Numbered from the stretch's first letter, positions 40,174 through 50,802 are shown. The stretch: DNA of 64,000 nt from Enterobacter hormaechei subsp. hoffmannii (GCF_001729745.1 NZ_CP017186.1:1302001-1366000); one strand, 5' to 3'. Numbers and translations are program-made. The notes: a model not told the origin generated them from the letters alone.

Positions 40174-41108
40174 TGGTGATGCTCGTGTGAGTGGCCGGAC
40201 TGCGCCTCGTTCAGGTGACAGTCTGGCCCGTTACAGGGCTGATACTCCATCTGGATGGTGGAGTGCGCAATTTCGTAGTGATGCTCAAGGAAGTGCCGAA
40301 TACGTTCAAGCAACGCATCGTGATCGTGGGGCGGAATAACCTGAACGTGCAGCGTCATAAGCGGTTTCTCACCCACCAGCCAGACGTGAACGTGGTGAAC
40401 GTTACGGACTTCAGGAATGGAACGACACAGATTGCGTTTTAGCTCGCCAATATCCAGCGACGTGGGAGCGCCTTCCAGCAGTTCATTCACGCTCTCTTTC
40501 AACAGCCGCCAGGCACTGCGTAATACAAGGCACGATACCAGCACGGAAAGAATCGGGTCGATGGGGGTCCAGCCCGTACCCATAATGATCAGCGCGGCGA
40601 CGATGGCACCTACGGAACCCAGCAGATCGCCCAGCACGTGAAGCGCCGCGGCCCGTACGTTCAGATTTTTTTCGCTGCTGCCGCGGTGCAATATCCAGAA
40701 TGCCAGAATATTGGCGACCAACCCGGCAATAGCAATCACCATCATCGTCGTTCCGGCTACCGGTTGTGGATGACGAAAGCGCTGAAACGCCTCCCAGACG
40801 ATAAGAATGGTAATAACCACCAGTGCAATCGCATTCACGAACGCAGCAAGTGTGGTGAGTCTGAGCCAGCCAAAGGTGTGGCGGGCATTGGGAGGGCGAC
40901 GGGCAAACTGCACGGCCAGCAGAGCAAACAGGAGCGCGGCAGCGTCGGTCAGCATATGCCCGGCATCGGCCAGCAGCGCCAGCGATCCGGAGATCAGTCC
41001 GCCTGTCACCTCAATAATCATAAAGGTGGCAGTGACGCCAAAAGCCAGCAGAAGCCGTTTGGCATTTTCATCGCCAGTGGAGTGGGAATGGGAGTGGGAG
41101 TGCGCCAT
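40170..41108 (-). CDS. zitB: ZitB, zinc exporter of the cation diffusion facilitator family
   Basis: ZitB exports Zn2+ from the cytoplasm in exchange for protons. The 312-residue protein (E. coli 313) begins with a His-rich stretch ([15 protein letters not shown]) and ends GHSHEHHH. Six spans follow, with the family metal-site motif [19 protein letters not shown] (about 45-63) and [13 protein letters not shown] (about 158-170), then a cytoplasmic domain with [20 protein letters not shown]. It is convergent with pnuC, with overlapping stops and no intervening terminator. Confidence 0.96.
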   Translation of the reverse strand: MAHSHSHSHSTGDENAKRLLLAFGVTATFMIIEVTGGLISGSLALLADAGHMLTDAAALLFALLAVQFARRPPNARHTFGWLRLTTLAAFVNAIALVVITILIVWEAFQRFRHPQPVAGTTMMVIAIAGLVANILAFWILHRGSSEKNLNVRAAALHVLGDLLGSVGAIVAALIIMGTGWTPIDPILSVLVSCLVLRSAWRLLKESVNELLEGAPTSLDIGELKRNLCRSIPEVRNVHHVHVWLVGEKPLMTLHVQVIPPHDHDALLERIRHFLEHHYEIAHSTIQMEYQPCNGPDCHLNEAQSGHSHEHHH

Positions 41109-41162
41109 GGTATCGTTCCTGATTTATTATTATTTTTAGTGTAGCGTTTTTAAGAGCTTAAA

Positions 41163-41189
41163 TAAAAAAGGAGAGCATTCGCTCTCCCT
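41163..41189 (-). terminator. Terminator of ybgS
   Basis: Perfect 7-bp stem GGAGAGC / GCTCTCC with a 4-base loop, followed on the minus strand by a run of T. Confidence 0.88.
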
Positions 41190-41207
41190 CTTTTACCTTA
41201 CGGAAGG

Positions 41208-41567
41208 TTACTGGGTAGTACCGTCCGTTTTGGTATTGGCATCGCTGCCCACTTTGTCATTCGGGTCCGGGCATTTCCCGTCTTTACACATTGAGTTTTT
41301 GTGAACTTCGTCAGTGCTCATACCGTCATGGTTCATCGTGCCGGTATTCGTACCGCCGGTGTTGGTATTGCCCGTGTTGATATTACTGTTATCAACATTA
41401 TTTGGCGCGATATTCTGTTTTGCATCCGGCGCAACCTGGCCCGCTTCGGCAGCGGCATTCGCGTCGCCGTTGCTGCCGGAGGAGCCTGTATCGGCTGCCA
41501 GTACGCTACCGCTTGCCAGGGTAAGGGTTGCCGTCAGGAAAAGCGTAGTCAGTTTCGTCATTTTCAT
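41208..41567 (-). CDS. ybgS: YbgS, putative periplasmic protein of unknown function
   Basis: The 119-residue product has a signal peptide ([20 protein letters not shown] to Ala24) and a low-complexity, Asn/Thr/Gly/Asp-rich mature part with the family segment [19 protein letters not shown] and the E. coli-like end NTKTDGTTQ. The function is unknown. The middle (about 53-75, [16 protein letters not shown]) differs from E. coli YbgS (126 residues) and may be a small repeat expansion. Starts at 41567 or 41570 (tandem ATGs after CAGGAG) are equally possible. 41571-41871 is a gene-free control region for ybgS and aroG. Confidence 0.88.
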   Translation of the reverse strand: MKMTKLTTLFLTATLTLASGSVLAADTGSSGSNGDANAAAEAGQVAPDAKQNIAPNNVDNSNINTGNTNTGGTNTGTMNHDGMSTDEVHKNSMCKDGKCPDPNDKVGSDANTKTDGTTQ

Positions 41568-41783
41568 CATGGTGCTCCTGTTCTTATCGTTACGCTGGAT
41601 AACATTCTCCAACAGTGCATCTTGTTCAGTGGCGAAAGATCCCAGATTCCTGAATTATGTCAGGATGGAATCGCGTATAAGTATTTAAAAACAGTCGTTA
41701 CAAGTAAAAAGCTTAGGCGAGATCTCATTTTTCGCTATTTTGTTGCGTATTTTAGGCGAATTCCAGGAATTATCTGCGCGAAG

Positions 41784-41801
41784 TGTAAAATCCCGTTTAC
41801 A
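41784..41801. promoter_or_regulatory. TyrR box of aroG
   Basis: TGTAAA-ATCCCG-TTTACA is a perfect match to the strong TyrR box TGTAAA-N6-TTTACA, 70 bases before aroG. TyrR with phenylalanine represses aroG in E. coli. Confidence 0.85.
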
Positions 41802-41871
41802 CTTCGTGACCGACAAGTTAGATTGAAAGCATTGCTTTCATTACTAAAGATATGGCAGAGCCGGAAAGAAG

Positions 41872-42924
41872 ATGAATTATCAGAACGACGATTTACGCAT
41901 TAAAGAGATCAATGAGTTATTACCTCCCGTAGCGCTCCTTGAAAAATTCCCCGCCACCGAAAATGCCGCCAACACGGTGTCTCATGCCCGCAAGGCGATC
42001 CACAAGATCCTGAAAGGTAGCGACGATCGTCTTTTGGTGGTCATCGGACCGTGCTCCATTCACGATCCTGCTGCGGCCAAAGAGTACGCGTCACGTCTGC
42101 TCACCCTGCGCGAAGAGCTGAAGGGCGAACTGGAAATTGTGATGCGCGTTTATTTCGAAAAACCGCGTACCACCGTGGGCTGGAAAGGGTTGATCAACGA
42201 TCCGCACATGGACAACAGTTTCCAGATCAACGACGGCCTGCGTATTGCGCGTAAGCTGCTGCTGGAGATTAACGACAGCGGGCTGCCTGCAGCCGGAGAA
42301 TTCCTCGATATGATCACCCCGCAGTATCTGGCTGACCTGATGAGCTGGGGCGCTATTGGTGCGCGTACGACTGAATCGCAGGTTCACCGTGAGCTGGCGT
42401 CTGGCCTGTCATGCCCGGTGGGTTTCAAAAACGGCACTGATGGCACCATCAAAGTCGCTATTGATGCCATCAATGCGGCTGGCGCGCCGCACTGCTTCCT
42501 GTCGGTGACTAAGTGGGGCCACTCGGCTATCGTGAATACCAGCGGTAATGGCGATTGCCATATCATTCTGCGCGGCGGTAAAGAGCCTAACTACAGCGCT
42601 AAACACGTAGCGGAAGTGAAGGCGGGTCTGGAGAAAGCGGGACTGGCGCCGCAGATCATGATCGATTTCAGCCATGCGAACTCAAGCAAACAGTTCAAAA
42701 AGCAGATGGAAGTTGGTGCAGACGTTTGTCAGCAAATCGCCAACGGTGAACGCGCAGTGATTGGGGTGATGATTGAGAGCCATCTGGTGGAAGGCAATCA
42801 GAACCTGGAGGGCAGCGAGCCGCTGGTCTACGGTAAGAGCGTGACGGATGCCTGCATTGGCTGGGATGATACCGATGCGATCCTGCGTCAGCTGGCGGAT
42901 GCGGTAAAAGCGCGTCGCGGTTAA
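41872..42924 (+). CDS. aroG: 3-deoxy-7-phosphoheptulonate synthase, Phe-sensitive
   Basis: AroG condenses phosphoenolpyruvate and erythrose 4-phosphate in the first step of aromatic amino acid synthesis. The 350-residue protein equals E. coli AroG and starts MNYQNDDLRIKEINELLPPV. Landmarks: VVIGPCSIHDP (about 58-68), RVYFEKPRTTVGWKGLINDP, GARTTESQVHRELASGLSCPVGFKNGTDG and DFSHANSSKQ. Its Phe specificity is inferred from overall identity to AroG. A bidirectional terminator follows. Confidence 0.97.
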   Translation: MNYQNDDLRIKEINELLPPVALLEKFPATENAANTVSHARKAIHKILKGSDDRLLVVIGPCSIHDPAAAKEYASRLLTLREELKGELEIVMRVYFEKPRTTVGWKGLINDPHMDNSFQINDGLRIARKLLLEINDSGLPAAGEFLDMITPQYLADLMSWGAIGARTTESQVHRELASGLSCPVGFKNGTDGTIKVAIDAINAAGAPHCFLSVTKWGHSAIVNTSGNGDCHIILRGGKEPNYSAKHVAEVKAGLEKAGLAPQIMIDFSHANSSKQFKKQMEVGADVCQQIANGERAVIGVMIESHLVEGNQNLEGSEPLVYGKSVTDACIGWDDTDAILRQLADAVKARRG

Positions 42925-42940
42925 GTTTATCGCGGAAAAT

Positions 42941-42970
42941 AAAAAAGCGTGGATTGCTCCACGCTTTTTT
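42941..42970. terminator. Bidirectional terminator between aroG and gpmA
   Basis: A-run, perfect stem AGCGTGG / CCACGCT with a 6-base loop, T-run. It serves both convergent genes. Confidence 0.92.
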
Positions 42971-42985
42971 TATGTCCGGCGAAAA

Positions 42986-43738
42986 TTACTTCGCTTTACC
43001 CTGGTTCGCCACGGCCGCCGCTTTTGCAGCGATTTCGTCGGCGTTACCCAGGTAGTAATGTTTAACTGGCTTGAAGTTTTCGTCGAACTCGTACACCAGC
43101 GGCACGCCGGTAGGGATGTTCAGCTCGAGGATTTCATCTTCACCCATGTTGTCCAGGTATTTCACCAGCGCACGCAGGGAGTTACCGTGAGCAGCGATAA
43201 TGACGCGCTCGCCGCTTTTCAGGCGTGGCAGAATGGTTTCGTTCCAGTAAGGCACAACGCGGTCGATGGTCAGCGCCAGGCTTTCGGTCTGCGGCAGTTC
43301 AGCTTCAGTCAGCTTCGCGTAACGCGGATCGTGGCCCGGGTAGCGCTCGTCATCTTTGCTCAGCTCTGGAGGCGTGACCGCAAAACCACGACGCCACTGC
43401 TTAACCTGCTCGTCACCGTATTTTTCTGCGGTTTCTGCTTTGTTCAGACCTTGCAGCGCACCGTAGTGACGCTCGTTCAGTTTCCAGGATTTCTCAACCG
43501 GCAGCCAGGCCTGATCCAGCTCGTCCAGAATGTTCCACAGGGTATGGATGGCACGTTTCAGCACAGAGGTGTAAGCAAAGTCAAAGGTGAAGCCTTCTTC
43601 TTTCAGCAGCTTACCTGCCGCTTTTGCTTCGCTCACGCCTTTCTCGGACAGATCAACGTCATACCAACCGGTGAAGCGGTTTTCGTTGTTCCACTGGCTT
43701 TCGCCGTGGCGCACCAGGACAAGCTTAGTATTAGCCAT
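42986..43738 (-). CDS. gpmA: 2,3-bisphosphoglycerate-dependent phosphoglycerate mutase
   Basis: GpmA interconverts 3- and 2-phosphoglycerate in glycolysis. The 250-residue protein begins [20 protein letters not shown]; the catalytic phospho-His is in RHGES (about residue 11), and the second His is in [16 protein letters not shown] (about 185). The length matches the E. coli enzyme. A Fur box lies just upstream, consistent with known iron control of gpmA. Confidence 0.98.
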   Translation of the reverse strand: MANTKLVLVRHGESQWNNENRFTGWYDVDLSEKGVSEAKAAGKLLKEEGFTFDFAYTSVLKRAIHTLWNILDELDQAWLPVEKSWKLNERHYGALQGLNKAETAEKYGDEQVKQWRRGFAVTPPELSKDDERYPGHDPRYAKLTEAELPQTESLALTIDRVVPYWNETILPRLKSGERVIIAAHGNSLRALVKYLDNMGEDEILELNIPTGVPLVYEFDENFKPVKHYYLGNADEIAAKAAAVANQGKAK

Positions 43739-43759
43739 TTCTTACTCCTCAAGCATTTT

Positions 43760-43782
43760 GAATGATAACAATTCTCATTATA
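43760..43782. promoter_or_regulatory. Fur box upstream of gpmA
   Basis: AATGATAACAATTCTCATTA closely matches the Fur consensus palindrome (GATAATGATAATCATTATC-like), 25-45 bases before the gpmA start. Confidence 0.65.
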
Positions 43783-43912
43783 TTGCCGTGACTGTGCCAG
43801 CAGCAACGCTTAACCCTAACCATAGCGAAAATAGTTCGAGAGTGTAAGATGCATGTGAATCCAGGGTTATGATTTTGTCTGCGATCGCCGCTATTTTCAG
43901 CAAGCTGAGCGG

Positions 43913-43935
43913 AAAAAAGCCCTCGCGGTGAGGGC
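43913..43935 (-). terminator. Terminator of galETKM
   Basis: Stem GCCCTC / GAGGGC with a 5-base loop, followed on the minus strand by a run of six T. A REP pair lies between it and the galM stop. Confidence 0.8.
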
Positions 43936-43938
43936 CAG

Positions 43939-44010
43939 GCTTTTTGCCGGATGGCGCTTCGCTTATCCGGCCTACATTCGTAGGCCCGTGCACGCGTAGC
44001 GCCGCCGGAC
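43939..44010. repeat. REP pair after galM
   Basis: Two inverted REP units sharing the cores TGCCGGATGGCGCTTCGCTT and GTAGCGCCGCCGG, in the galM-gpmA spacer. Confidence 0.75.
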
Positions 44011-44011
44011 A

Positions 44012-45055
44012 TTATGCGCGCGGAATGAAATGATACTCTGTGACGCTTACGTACTCTTCACCCGGACGCAGCACACAGTCAGGCTGCGGCCATTCAGGAT
44101 GGTTAGGACTGTCCGGCAGGAACTCGCTCTCCAGCGCCAGACCTTGCCAGGCGGCGTAGTCGTTATGTTCACGCGCCGTGGTCCCCTCCAGGTAGTTACC
44201 GGAGTAGAACTGGAGGGCAGGGGCGGTGGTGTAGACCGTCATCTGTAACTTCTCATCCGCAGACCAGACCTGTGCGGCAGGTTGAGAAAGATCGCCTTTC
44301 GCCTGCAACAGGAAAGCGTGGTCGTAGCCTTTCACCTTGCGCTGATCGTCATCACTCAGGAAATCCTGGGCGATGGTTTTCGGCTGACGGAAATCAAAGC
44401 TATTACCGCTTACCGGTTTCAGCCCCTGATAAGGGATACCCATCTCATCGACCGGCAGATACGCGTCCGCCAGGATCTGGAGTTTGTGGCTGCGGACATC
44501 GGTCTGATTGCCGTCAAGGTTGAAATAGGCGTGGTTAGTCAGGTTGACCGGGCACGGCTTGTCGACGGTCGCGCGGTACTCAATGGCGATACGATTATCT
44601 TCGGTCAGGGTAAAGCGCGCGGTTGCGGTGAGATTGCCCGGGAAGCCCTGGTCTCCGTCGAGGGAGTCCAGAGAGAACCAGACCTCACCGTCATTTTGCT
44701 GCACAATCTTCCAGCGACGTTTATCAAACCCTTCCGGGCCGCCGTGCAGCTGATTTTCACCCTGGCTGGCAAGCAGGGAATAGGTTACGCCGTCCAGCGT
44801 AAACCGGCTTCTGGCGATGCGGTTGGCGTAGCGGCCTATGGATGCGCCCAGAAAAGCGGTCTGCTCGATATACTGCTCGGGCGATGCGCAGCCAAGCAGG
44901 GTTTCGCGCACGCTGCCGTCAGGCATCGGTACGCGGGCAGAAAGTAACGTTGCGCCCCAGTCCATCAGCGTAACCACCATCCCGGCACTGTTGCGCAGGG
45001 TTAACAGGCGATACGGCAGACCATCCGGTGCGAGTGTTGGTGTTTCGTTTAGCAC
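44012..45055 (-). CDS. galM: Galactose mutarotase (aldose 1-epimerase)
   Basis: GalM interconverts alpha- and beta-D-galactose, feeding GalK. The 347-residue protein (E. coli 346) carries the family motifs [17 protein letters not shown], the catalytic His in NQTDVRS-adjacent [11 protein letters not shown] (about 170-180), and the acidic region [18 protein letters not shown] (about 305-322). It starts at GTG 45055, inside the last codons of galK (7-base overlap), so it is translationally coupled. Confidence 0.96.
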   Translation of the reverse strand: MLNETPTLAPDGLPYRLLTLRNSAGMVVTLMDWGATLLSARVPMPDGSVRETLLGCASPEQYIEQTAFLGASIGRYANRIARSRFTLDGVTYSLLASQGENQLHGGPEGFDKRRWKIVQQNDGEVWFSLDSLDGDQGFPGNLTATARFTLTEDNRIAIEYRATVDKPCPVNLTNHAYFNLDGNQTDVRSHKLQILADAYLPVDEMGIPYQGLKPVSGNSFDFRQPKTIAQDFLSDDDQRKVKGYDHAFLLQAKGDLSQPAAQVWSADEKLQMTVYTTAPALQFYSGNYLEGTTAREHNDYAAWQGLALESEFLPDSPNHPEWPQPDCVLRPGEEYVSVTEYHFIPRA

Positions 45056-46197
45056 TGTCCGGCTCCTTGTGATGCTTTGCAGACATAGAAAGTTTCTTTG
45101 ATGCCCGTTTTGGCTTCGTACTGTTTAGCCACCGCGTCCTGAATGGCAGGGACCAGCTCTTCCGGCACCAGGGCGACGACACAGCCGCCAAATCCCCCCC
45201 CGGTCATACGCACGCCGCCTTTGTCGCCAATCGTGGCTTTCACAATTTCAACCAGGGTGTCGATTTGTGGCACGGTGATTTCGAAATCGTCGCGCATGGA
45301 GGCATGCGATTCGGCCATCAGCTCGCCCATCCGTTTCAGGTCACCTTTCGCCAGCGCGGAGGCGGCTTCTACGGTACGGGCATTTTCCGTCAGCACGTGA
45401 CGCACGCGCTTAGTGACAACCGGATCCAGTTCGTGGGCAACCTTGTTAAATTCGTCAAGTGAGACATCACGCAGGGCTGGCTGCTGGAAGAAGCGCGCGC
45501 CGGTTTCACACTGCTCGCGGCGGGTGTTGTACTCGCTCCCCACCAGGGTGCGTTTGAAGTTGCTGTTGATGATCACCACAGCCGCACCTTTTGGCAGTGG
45601 AACCGCTTTGGTCCCGAGGGAGCGGCAGTCAATCAGCAAAGCATGTTCTTTCTTGCCCAGCGCGGAAATCAGCTGATCCATAATGCCGCAGTTGCAGCCC
45701 ACGAACTGGTTTTCCGCTTCCTGACCGTTGAGGGCGATTTGCGCCCCGTCCAGCGGCAGATGATAAAGCTGCTGGAACACGGTGCCGACCGCCACTTCCA
45801 GCGATGCGGAAGAGCTTAATCCCGCCCCTTGCGGCACGTTGCCGCTGATCACCAGATCGGCCCCGCCGAAATTCTTGTTACGCTTCAGAAGATGCTTCAC
45901 CACGCCGCGAACATAGTTCGACCACTGCTGGCTGTCGTGGGTCACGATCGGCGCATCGAGGGAAAATTCGTCAATTTCGTTGCCGTAATCCGCGGCGATC
46001 ACTCGCACGTTACGATCTGAACGTTTCGTGCAGGCGATCACCGTCTGGTAGTCGATGGCACACGGCAGGACAAAACCGTCGTTATAGTCGGTGTGCTCGC
46101 CGATCAGATTAACGCGGCCTGGCGCCTGGATAATATGGGTGGCAGGGTAGCCAAATTTTTCAGCAAACAGGGATTGTGTTTTATCTTTCAGACTCAT
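45049..46197 (-). CDS. galK: Galactokinase
   Basis: GalK phosphorylates alpha-D-galactose with ATP. The 382-residue protein shows the galactokinase signature [20 protein letters not shown] (about 27-46), the GHMP ATP-loop [19 protein letters not shown] (about 122-140) and [14 protein letters not shown] (about 336-349). It lies two bases after galT in galETKM. Confidence 0.98.
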   Translation of the reverse strand: MSLKDKTQSLFAEKFGYPATHIIQAPGRVNLIGEHTDYNDGFVLPCAIDYQTVIACTKRSDRNVRVIAADYGNEIDEFSLDAPIVTHDSQQWSNYVRGVVKHLLKRNKNFGGADLVISGNVPQGAGLSSSASLEVAVGTVFQQLYHLPLDGAQIALNGQEAENQFVGCNCGIMDQLISALGKKEHALLIDCRSLGTKAVPLPKGAAVVIINSNFKRTLVGSEYNTRREQCETGARFFQQPALRDVSLDEFNKVAHELDPVVTKRVRHVLTENARTVEAASALAKGDLKRMGELMAESHASMRDDFEITVPQIDTLVEIVKATIGDKGGVRMTGGGFGGCVVALVPEELVPAIQDAVAKQYEAKTGIKETFYVCKASQGAGQC

Positions 46198-46199
46198 TT

Positions 46200-47246
46200 T
46201 TAGACTCCTGATTCGCGGTAATGGACGTCGCTAACGGCACGCAGGCGTTCTGCCGCCTGTTCCGCCGTCAGGTCGCGCTGGGTTTCCGCCAGCATTTCAT
46301 AGCCCACCATGAATTTACGTACCGTCGCAGAACGCAGCAGCGGCGGATAGAAGTGTGCATGTAACTGCCAGTGTTGATTCTCTTCGCCGTTAAACGGCGC
46401 ACCGTGCCAGCCCATGGAGTAGGGGAAGGAACACTGGAACAGGTTGTCGTAGCGGCTGGTCAGTTTTTTCAGCGCCAGGGCAAGGTCGTCTCGCTGGGCG
46501 TCGCTGAGGTCCGTAATACGCTGAACATGGGCCTTTGGCAGCAGCAGCGTTTCAAACGGCCACGCCGCCCAGTAAGGGACTACCGCAAGCCAGTGCTCGG
46601 TTTCCACCACAGTGCGGCTGCCGTCCGCCAGTTCACGCTGGGTGTAATCCACCAGCATCGGCGAACCGTTCTGGGCGAAATAGGCTTTTTGCAGCCGGTC
46701 TTCACGTTCGGCTTCGTTCGGCAGGAAGCTGTTCGCCCAGATCTGGCCGTGCGGATGCGGGTTAGAGCAGCCCATCGCCGCGCCTTTATTTTCAAATACC
46801 TGCACCCACGGATAGGTCTGGCCCAGCTCCGCCGTTTGCGCCTGCCAGGTGCTGACCACCTCTTTCAGCGCCTCAACGCTCAGCTCCGGCAGCGTTTTGC
46901 TGTGATCGGGAGAGAAGCAGATCACGCGGCTGGTGCCGCGGGCGCTTTCGCAGCGCATCAGCGGGTCATGGCTTTCCGGCGCGTCCGGCGTATCGGTCAT
47001 CAGCGCCGCAAAATCGTTAGTGAAAACGAAGGTGCCCTTGTAGGTCGGGTTTGTATCGCCCGTCACGCGCGTGTTGCCCGGACAGAGGAAGCAGTCCGGA
47101 TCGTGCTGTGGCAGCGACTGTTTTGCAGGCGTCTCTTGCGCCCCCTGCCAGGGGCGCTTGGCGCGATGCGGTGAAACTAAAATCCATTGCCCGCTGAGCG
47201 GGTTAAAACGACGATGCGGGTGATCGACGGGATTGAATTGTGTCAT
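46200..47246 (-). CDS. galT: Galactose-1-phosphate uridylyltransferase
   Basis: GalT exchanges UMP between UDP-glucose and galactose 1-phosphate. The 348-residue protein has the active-site motif [17 protein letters not shown] (nucleophile His near residue 166) and the zinc-site residues in [12 protein letters not shown] (about 52-63). It begins 9 bases after the galE stop. Confidence 0.98.
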   Translation of the reverse strand: MTQFNPVDHPHRRFNPLSGQWILVSPHRAKRPWQGAQETPAKQSLPQHDPDCFLCPGNTRVTGDTNPTYKGTFVFTNDFAALMTDTPDAPESHDPLMRCESARGTSRVICFSPDHSKTLPELSVEALKEVVSTWQAQTAELGQTYPWVQVFENKGAAMGCSNPHPHGQIWANSFLPNEAEREDRLQKAYFAQNGSPMLVDYTQRELADGSRTVVETEHWLAVVPYWAAWPFETLLLPKAHVQRITDLSDAQRDDLALALKKLTSRYDNLFQCSFPYSMGWHGAPFNGEENQHWQLHAHFYPPLLRSATVRKFMVGYEMLAETQRDLTAEQAAERLRAVSDVHYRESGV

Positions 47247-47255
47247 GACAAATCC

Positions 47256-48272
47256 TTAATCCGGATAACCCTGCGGATGGCGTGACTGCCAGTGCCAGGT
47301 ATCCTGTGCCATTTCATCAAGCGTGCGGGTAACACGCCAGTTAAGCTCTTTATCCGCTTTGGTGGCATCGGCCCAGTAAGCCGGGAGGTCGCCATCACGA
47401 CGCGGCGCAAAGTGATACTTCACTGGCTTGCCGCAGGCTTTACTGAAGGCATTCACCACATCCAGCACGCTGCTGCCGACGCCGGCGCCGAGGTTGTAAA
47501 TATGCACGCCCGGTTTATCCGCCAGCTGCTGCATCGCCGCCACGTGGCCGTCGGCCAGATCCATCACGTGAATGTAATCGCGCACGCCGGTGCCGTCTTC
47601 GGTGGGATAATCGTTACCAAAAATCGCCAGGGAGTCGCGACGCCCTACGGCAACCTGCGCGATATACGGCATCAGGTTATTAGGAATGCCCTGCGGATCT
47701 TCACCCATGTCGCCTGACGGATGCGCGCCAACCGGGTTGAAGTAGCGCAGCAGCGCGATGCTCCACTCAGGCTGGGCTTTTTGCAGGTCGGTCAGGATCT
47801 GCTCTACCATCAGCTTGCTTTTGCCATACGGGCTTTGCGGCGTACCGGTCGGGAAGCTTTCAACGTAAGGAATTTTTGGCTGATCGCCGTAGACGGTCGC
47901 GGAAGAGCTGAAGATAAAGTTTTTCACGTTCGCCGCACGCATGGCGGAGATCAGACGCAGGGTACCGTTGACGTTGTTGTCGTAGTACTCAAGCGGTTTT
48001 GCTACCGATTCGCCCACCGCTTTCAGGCCCGCGAAGTGGATAACGGTTTCAATCGCGTGATCGTGAAGGATTTCAGTCATCAATGCTTCATTGCGGATAT
48101 CGCCTTCCACGAAAGTCGGCTGTTTACCCGCAAGGCGTTCAATGACCGGCAGCACGCTGCGCTTACTGTTGCACAGGTTATCAAGAATGACGACATCGTG
48201 GCCGCTTTGCAGAAGTTGTACGCAGGTATGACTTCCTATGTAACCGCTACCACCTGTTACCAGAACTCGCAT
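47256..48272 (-). CDS. galE: UDP-glucose 4-epimerase
   Basis: GalE interconverts UDP-galactose and UDP-glucose with bound NAD. The 338-residue protein starts MRVLVTGGSGYIGSHTCVQL (Rossmann GxxGxxG), with the catalytic Ser in FSSSATVYGD (about 124) and the YxxxK pair in SPYGKSKLM (Tyr near 149). The start at 48272 follows TGGAGCGAAAT and gives the E. coli length; an upstream ATG at 48314 would fall near the promoter. First gene of galETKM. Confidence 0.98.
   Translation of the reverse strand: MRVLVTGGSGYIGSHTCVQLLQSGHDVVILDNLCNSKRSVLPVIERLAGKQPTFVEGDIRNEALMTEILHDHAIETVIHFAGLKAVGESVAKPLEYYDNNVNGTLRLISAMRAANVKNFIFSSSATVYGDQPKIPYVESFPTGTPQSPYGKSKLMVEQILTDLQKAQPEWSIALLRYFNPVGAHPSGDMGEDPQGIPNNLMPYIAQVAVGRRDSLAIFGNDYPTEDGTGVRDYIHVMDLADGHVAAMQQLADKPGVHIYNLGAGVGSSVLDVVNAFSKACGKPVKYHFAPRRDGDLPAYWADATKADKELNWRVTRTLDEMAQDTWHWQSRHPQGYPD
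48238..48253. promoter_or_regulatory. Internal gal operator (OI) inside galE
   Basis: Read on the minus strand, GTGGTAGCGGTTACAT lies within the first codons of galE, as the GalR/GalS operator OI does in E. coli. With the external operator about 110 bases away it would allow DNA looping. Confidence 0.75.
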
Positions 48273-48327
48273 ATTTCGCTCCATTAGGCTTATGGTATGA
48301 ATTAACCATAGCATATCAGAGACGCGA

Positions 48328-48368
48328 AAAGTGTGACATGGGATAAAATAGTGGTATCGTTTACACTG
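48328..48368 (-). promoter_or_regulatory. gal promoter region with external operator and CRP site
   Basis: GTGTAAACGATACCAC (minus strand, 48351-48366) matches the external GalR operator OE. The adjacent CATGTCACACTTTT (minus strand, about 48328-48341) matches the E. coli gal CRP region. The remaining stretch up to 48273 is close to the E. coli gal promoter. Confidence 0.75.
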
Positions 48369-48445
48369 GTTTTCACAGGCGCTTTTTCACAGACTGAGTG
48401 CATTGTAGATCAAAGAGATAGAGATGTATTGTTGCAGGTTGTCTG

Positions 48446-48468
48446 AAAAGCGGAGGGCAGCGCCCTCC
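48446..48468 (-). terminator. Terminator of modF
   Basis: Perfect 7-bp stem GGAGGGC / GCCCTCC with a 3-base loop, followed on the minus strand by CGCTTTTC, 6 bases after the modF stop. Confidence 0.75.
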
Positions 48469-48473
48469 ACGCG

Positions 48474-49946
48474 TTAATCGATTTTGCTCAGCAGGTAGCG
48501 GTAATGCTCGCCGTCAGGTACAAATTCCAGCCGATGGGTGATGCAGGACGGGGCATCCTCAGCATGGTGGGAGACAAACAGCAGCTGGGTTTCACCTTCG
48601 CTAATCAGGACATCCACAAAGCGGCGGATCAGCTGACGGTTGAGGGGATCCAGCCCCTGCAACGGTTCATCAAGAATCAGCAGCGTAGGATGCTTAACCA
48701 GCGCGCGGACGATCAATGCCAGCCGCTGCTGCCCCCACGACAGGCTGTGAAATGGCGCATCGGCTACCCGGTGGTCCATACCCAGAATATCCAGCCACTG
48801 CTGCGCCAGCTTGTGCTGCTTGTCGGATACCGCCTGATAAATACCAATGGAATCGAAGAAGCCAGAGAGGATCACGTTTCGCACCGTAGTGCTCACCCGG
48901 TAGTCCAGATGCAGGCTGCTGCTGACATAGCCGATATGCTTTTTGATATCCCAGATGGTTTCCCCGCTGCCGCGGCGGCGGCCGAAGAGGGTCAAATCGT
49001 TGCTGTAACCCTGCGGGTGATCGCCAGTGATCAGGCTGAGCAGCGTGGATTTACCCGCCCCGTTGGGGCCGACGATCTGCCAGTGCTCACCAGGATTAAC
49101 CGTCCAGCTGAGATGATTAAGAATAGGGCGATCGTCGTAAGCAACCACCCCATCGCGCAGCACAATGCGCGGCTGGTCAGGATCCAGCCCGTGGCGTGCT
49201 GAAGGGGCATCCGGCTCCGGCAGCGCAATACCGTCCAGTTTCTCGCTGTGGGCCAGCTGTGCAATTAGCGCCTGCCGGAGCAGTACGGCTTTCTCGCCGG
49301 TTTCGGTCAGGCTACAGTCCGCCAGCACGCCCGCGTAATGTACGAAATCCGGGATCTCATCAAAGCGGTTAAGGACCAGCACAAGGGTGTATCCCTGCTG
49401 GTTAAGCGACGCCAGCAACGCTGCCAGCTGCGCGCGGGACTGCACATCCAGTCCGTCAAACGGTTCATCCAGAATCAGGAGTTCCGGCTCGCTCATCAGC
49501 GCCTGGCACAGCAGCGTTTTGCGCGTCTCGCCGGTAGAGAGATATTTAAAGCGGCGGTTAAGCAGGGCGGTAATGCCAAATTGCTCCGCCAGCTGCTGAC
49601 AGCGGGCAGGATCTTTTATCTCATCCTGGATAATGTCCGCCGTCGTGCGGCCAGTATCTTCTTCGCCGGGGCTGAGCAAATCGGTATTGTTACGCTGCCA
49701 CTCATCGCTGACCAGCTTTTGCAGCTGTTCGAAGGAAAGGCGCGTCAGCCGGGTAAAGGTGCACTGACGCTCCCCCTTCAGCTGGGTTAATTCGCCTGCC
49801 AGAGCGCGGGCCAGCGCGGATTTTCCGCTGCCATTCGTGCCCACAAACGCCCAGCTTTCTCCGGCGCGAAGGGTTAACTCTGGCAGCGATAAGGTACGGG
49901 TATCGCTAAGACGAAACGTGCCTTGCGAAATATGCAATGATGACAT
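48474..49946 (-). CDS. modF: ModF, duplicated ABC ATPase linked to molybdate transport genes
   Basis: The 490-residue cytoplasmic protein contains two ABC ATPase domains. The first has Walker A GTNGSGKSALARAL (about 36-49), the signature LSTGETRKTL and Walker B LLILDEPFDGLD. The second has Walker A GPNGAGKSTLLSLI (about 293-306), the signature SWGQQRLALI and Walker B LLILDEPLQGLD. It matches E. coli ModF (PhrA). Its role is unsettled, with a link to molybdenum rather than proven transport. It lies 67 bases after modE in a modEF operon. Confidence 0.95.
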   Translation of the reverse strand: MSSLHISQGTFRLSDTRTLSLPELTLRAGESWAFVGTNGSGKSALARALAGELTQLKGERQCTFTRLTRLSFEQLQKLVSDEWQRNNTDLLSPGEEDTGRTTADIIQDEIKDPARCQQLAEQFGITALLNRRFKYLSTGETRKTLLCQALMSEPELLILDEPFDGLDVQSRAQLAALLASLNQQGYTLVLVLNRFDEIPDFVHYAGVLADCSLTETGEKAVLLRQALIAQLAHSEKLDGIALPEPDAPSARHGLDPDQPRIVLRDGVVAYDDRPILNHLSWTVNPGEHWQIVGPNGAGKSTLLSLITGDHPQGYSNDLTLFGRRRGSGETIWDIKKHIGYVSSSLHLDYRVSTTVRNVILSGFFDSIGIYQAVSDKQHKLAQQWLDILGMDHRVADAPFHSLSWGQQRLALIVRALVKHPTLLILDEPLQGLDPLNRQLIRRFVDVLISEGETQLLFVSHHAEDAPSCITHRLEFVPDGEHYRYLLSKID

Positions 49947-50013
49947 GTGTTATCCCATTTTTTGCAGCAACAGATGTCAGGGATACTCAGTGTTGGTGGG
50001 GTTGTCAATGCGC

Positions 50014-50802
50014 TTAGCACAATGTGGCGATAATTACCCGGTCTGCATTGAAATATGCGGTCACCACAGCACCTTCATCTAATTCGGTCGCGTCGTTCAC
50101 CGGAACGGTGGCGCAGAGCGACTGTCCATCCGGCAGGGTCATCAGCACTTCACACTGTTCTGCGCCGCGCTCGATGTGGCTGATACGCCCGCGTAGCTGG
50201 TTGTCGGCCTCGGCGGCCTGCTCAGGGTTAAGCGTGATGCTGATCCAGGGCGCTTTGAGTAATACCAGCACCTCCTGACCTTCGTTCAGCCCGAGGCGTT
50301 GACCGCTTTGCGCGGTGATGGCGGCTTTCAGGCGCGTTGTGCCGTCCGCGAGCAGGATCTCAATATGCTCCTGCACCTGCGAATGATCGCGCCCCGTCAC
50401 CGTACCAAACCACTGGTTGCGGGCGCTGGTCTGCAAAGAGAAACGGGAGATGGCGCCCAGCAGGCTGTCCAGCGGCAGGTTGTCGTCATCGCTCAGCACA
50501 TCAAATGCTTTTTGCTGGATCTGCGCCAGTAAGTCATAGAGCTGGATCAGGCGTTGCCCGTAACGCGTCAACACGGCGCCGCCGCCGCCTTTTCCGCCGG
50601 TGGCGCGCTCTACCAGCGTTTGTTCGCTCAGGGTGTTCATGTCGTTAATCGCATCCCAGGCGCTTTTATAGCTGATGCCGGCGTTTTTAGCTCCCTGGCT
50701 AATCGAGCCAGTTTGTTCTATTTGTTTTAACAGGGCGATACGTCGCGGATCGGCGAAAAGCTTCTGCTGAAGTCGTAGGGTGAGGAGAATTTCGGCCTGC
50801 AT
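50014..50802 (-). CDS. modE: ModE, molybdate-responsive transcription regulator
   Basis: ModE binds molybdate and represses modABC while activating molybdoenzyme genes. The 262-residue protein has an N-terminal winged helix-turn-helix ([36 protein letters not shown], about 20-55) and two C-terminal Mop domains (about 124-190 and 195-262), including [16 protein letters not shown]. It is divergent from acrZ and two genes from its target modA. Confidence 0.97.
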   Translation of the reverse strand: MQAEILLTLRLQQKLFADPRRIALLKQIEQTGSISQGAKNAGISYKSAWDAINDMNTLSEQTLVERATGGKGGGGAVLTRYGQRLIQLYDLLAQIQQKAFDVLSDDDNLPLDSLLGAISRFSLQTSARNQWFGTVTGRDHSQVQEHIEILLADGTTRLKAAITAQSGQRLGLNEGQEVLVLLKAPWISITLNPEQAAEADNQLRGRISHIERGAEQCEVLMTLPDGQSLCATVPVNDATELDEGAVVTAYFNADRVIIATLC

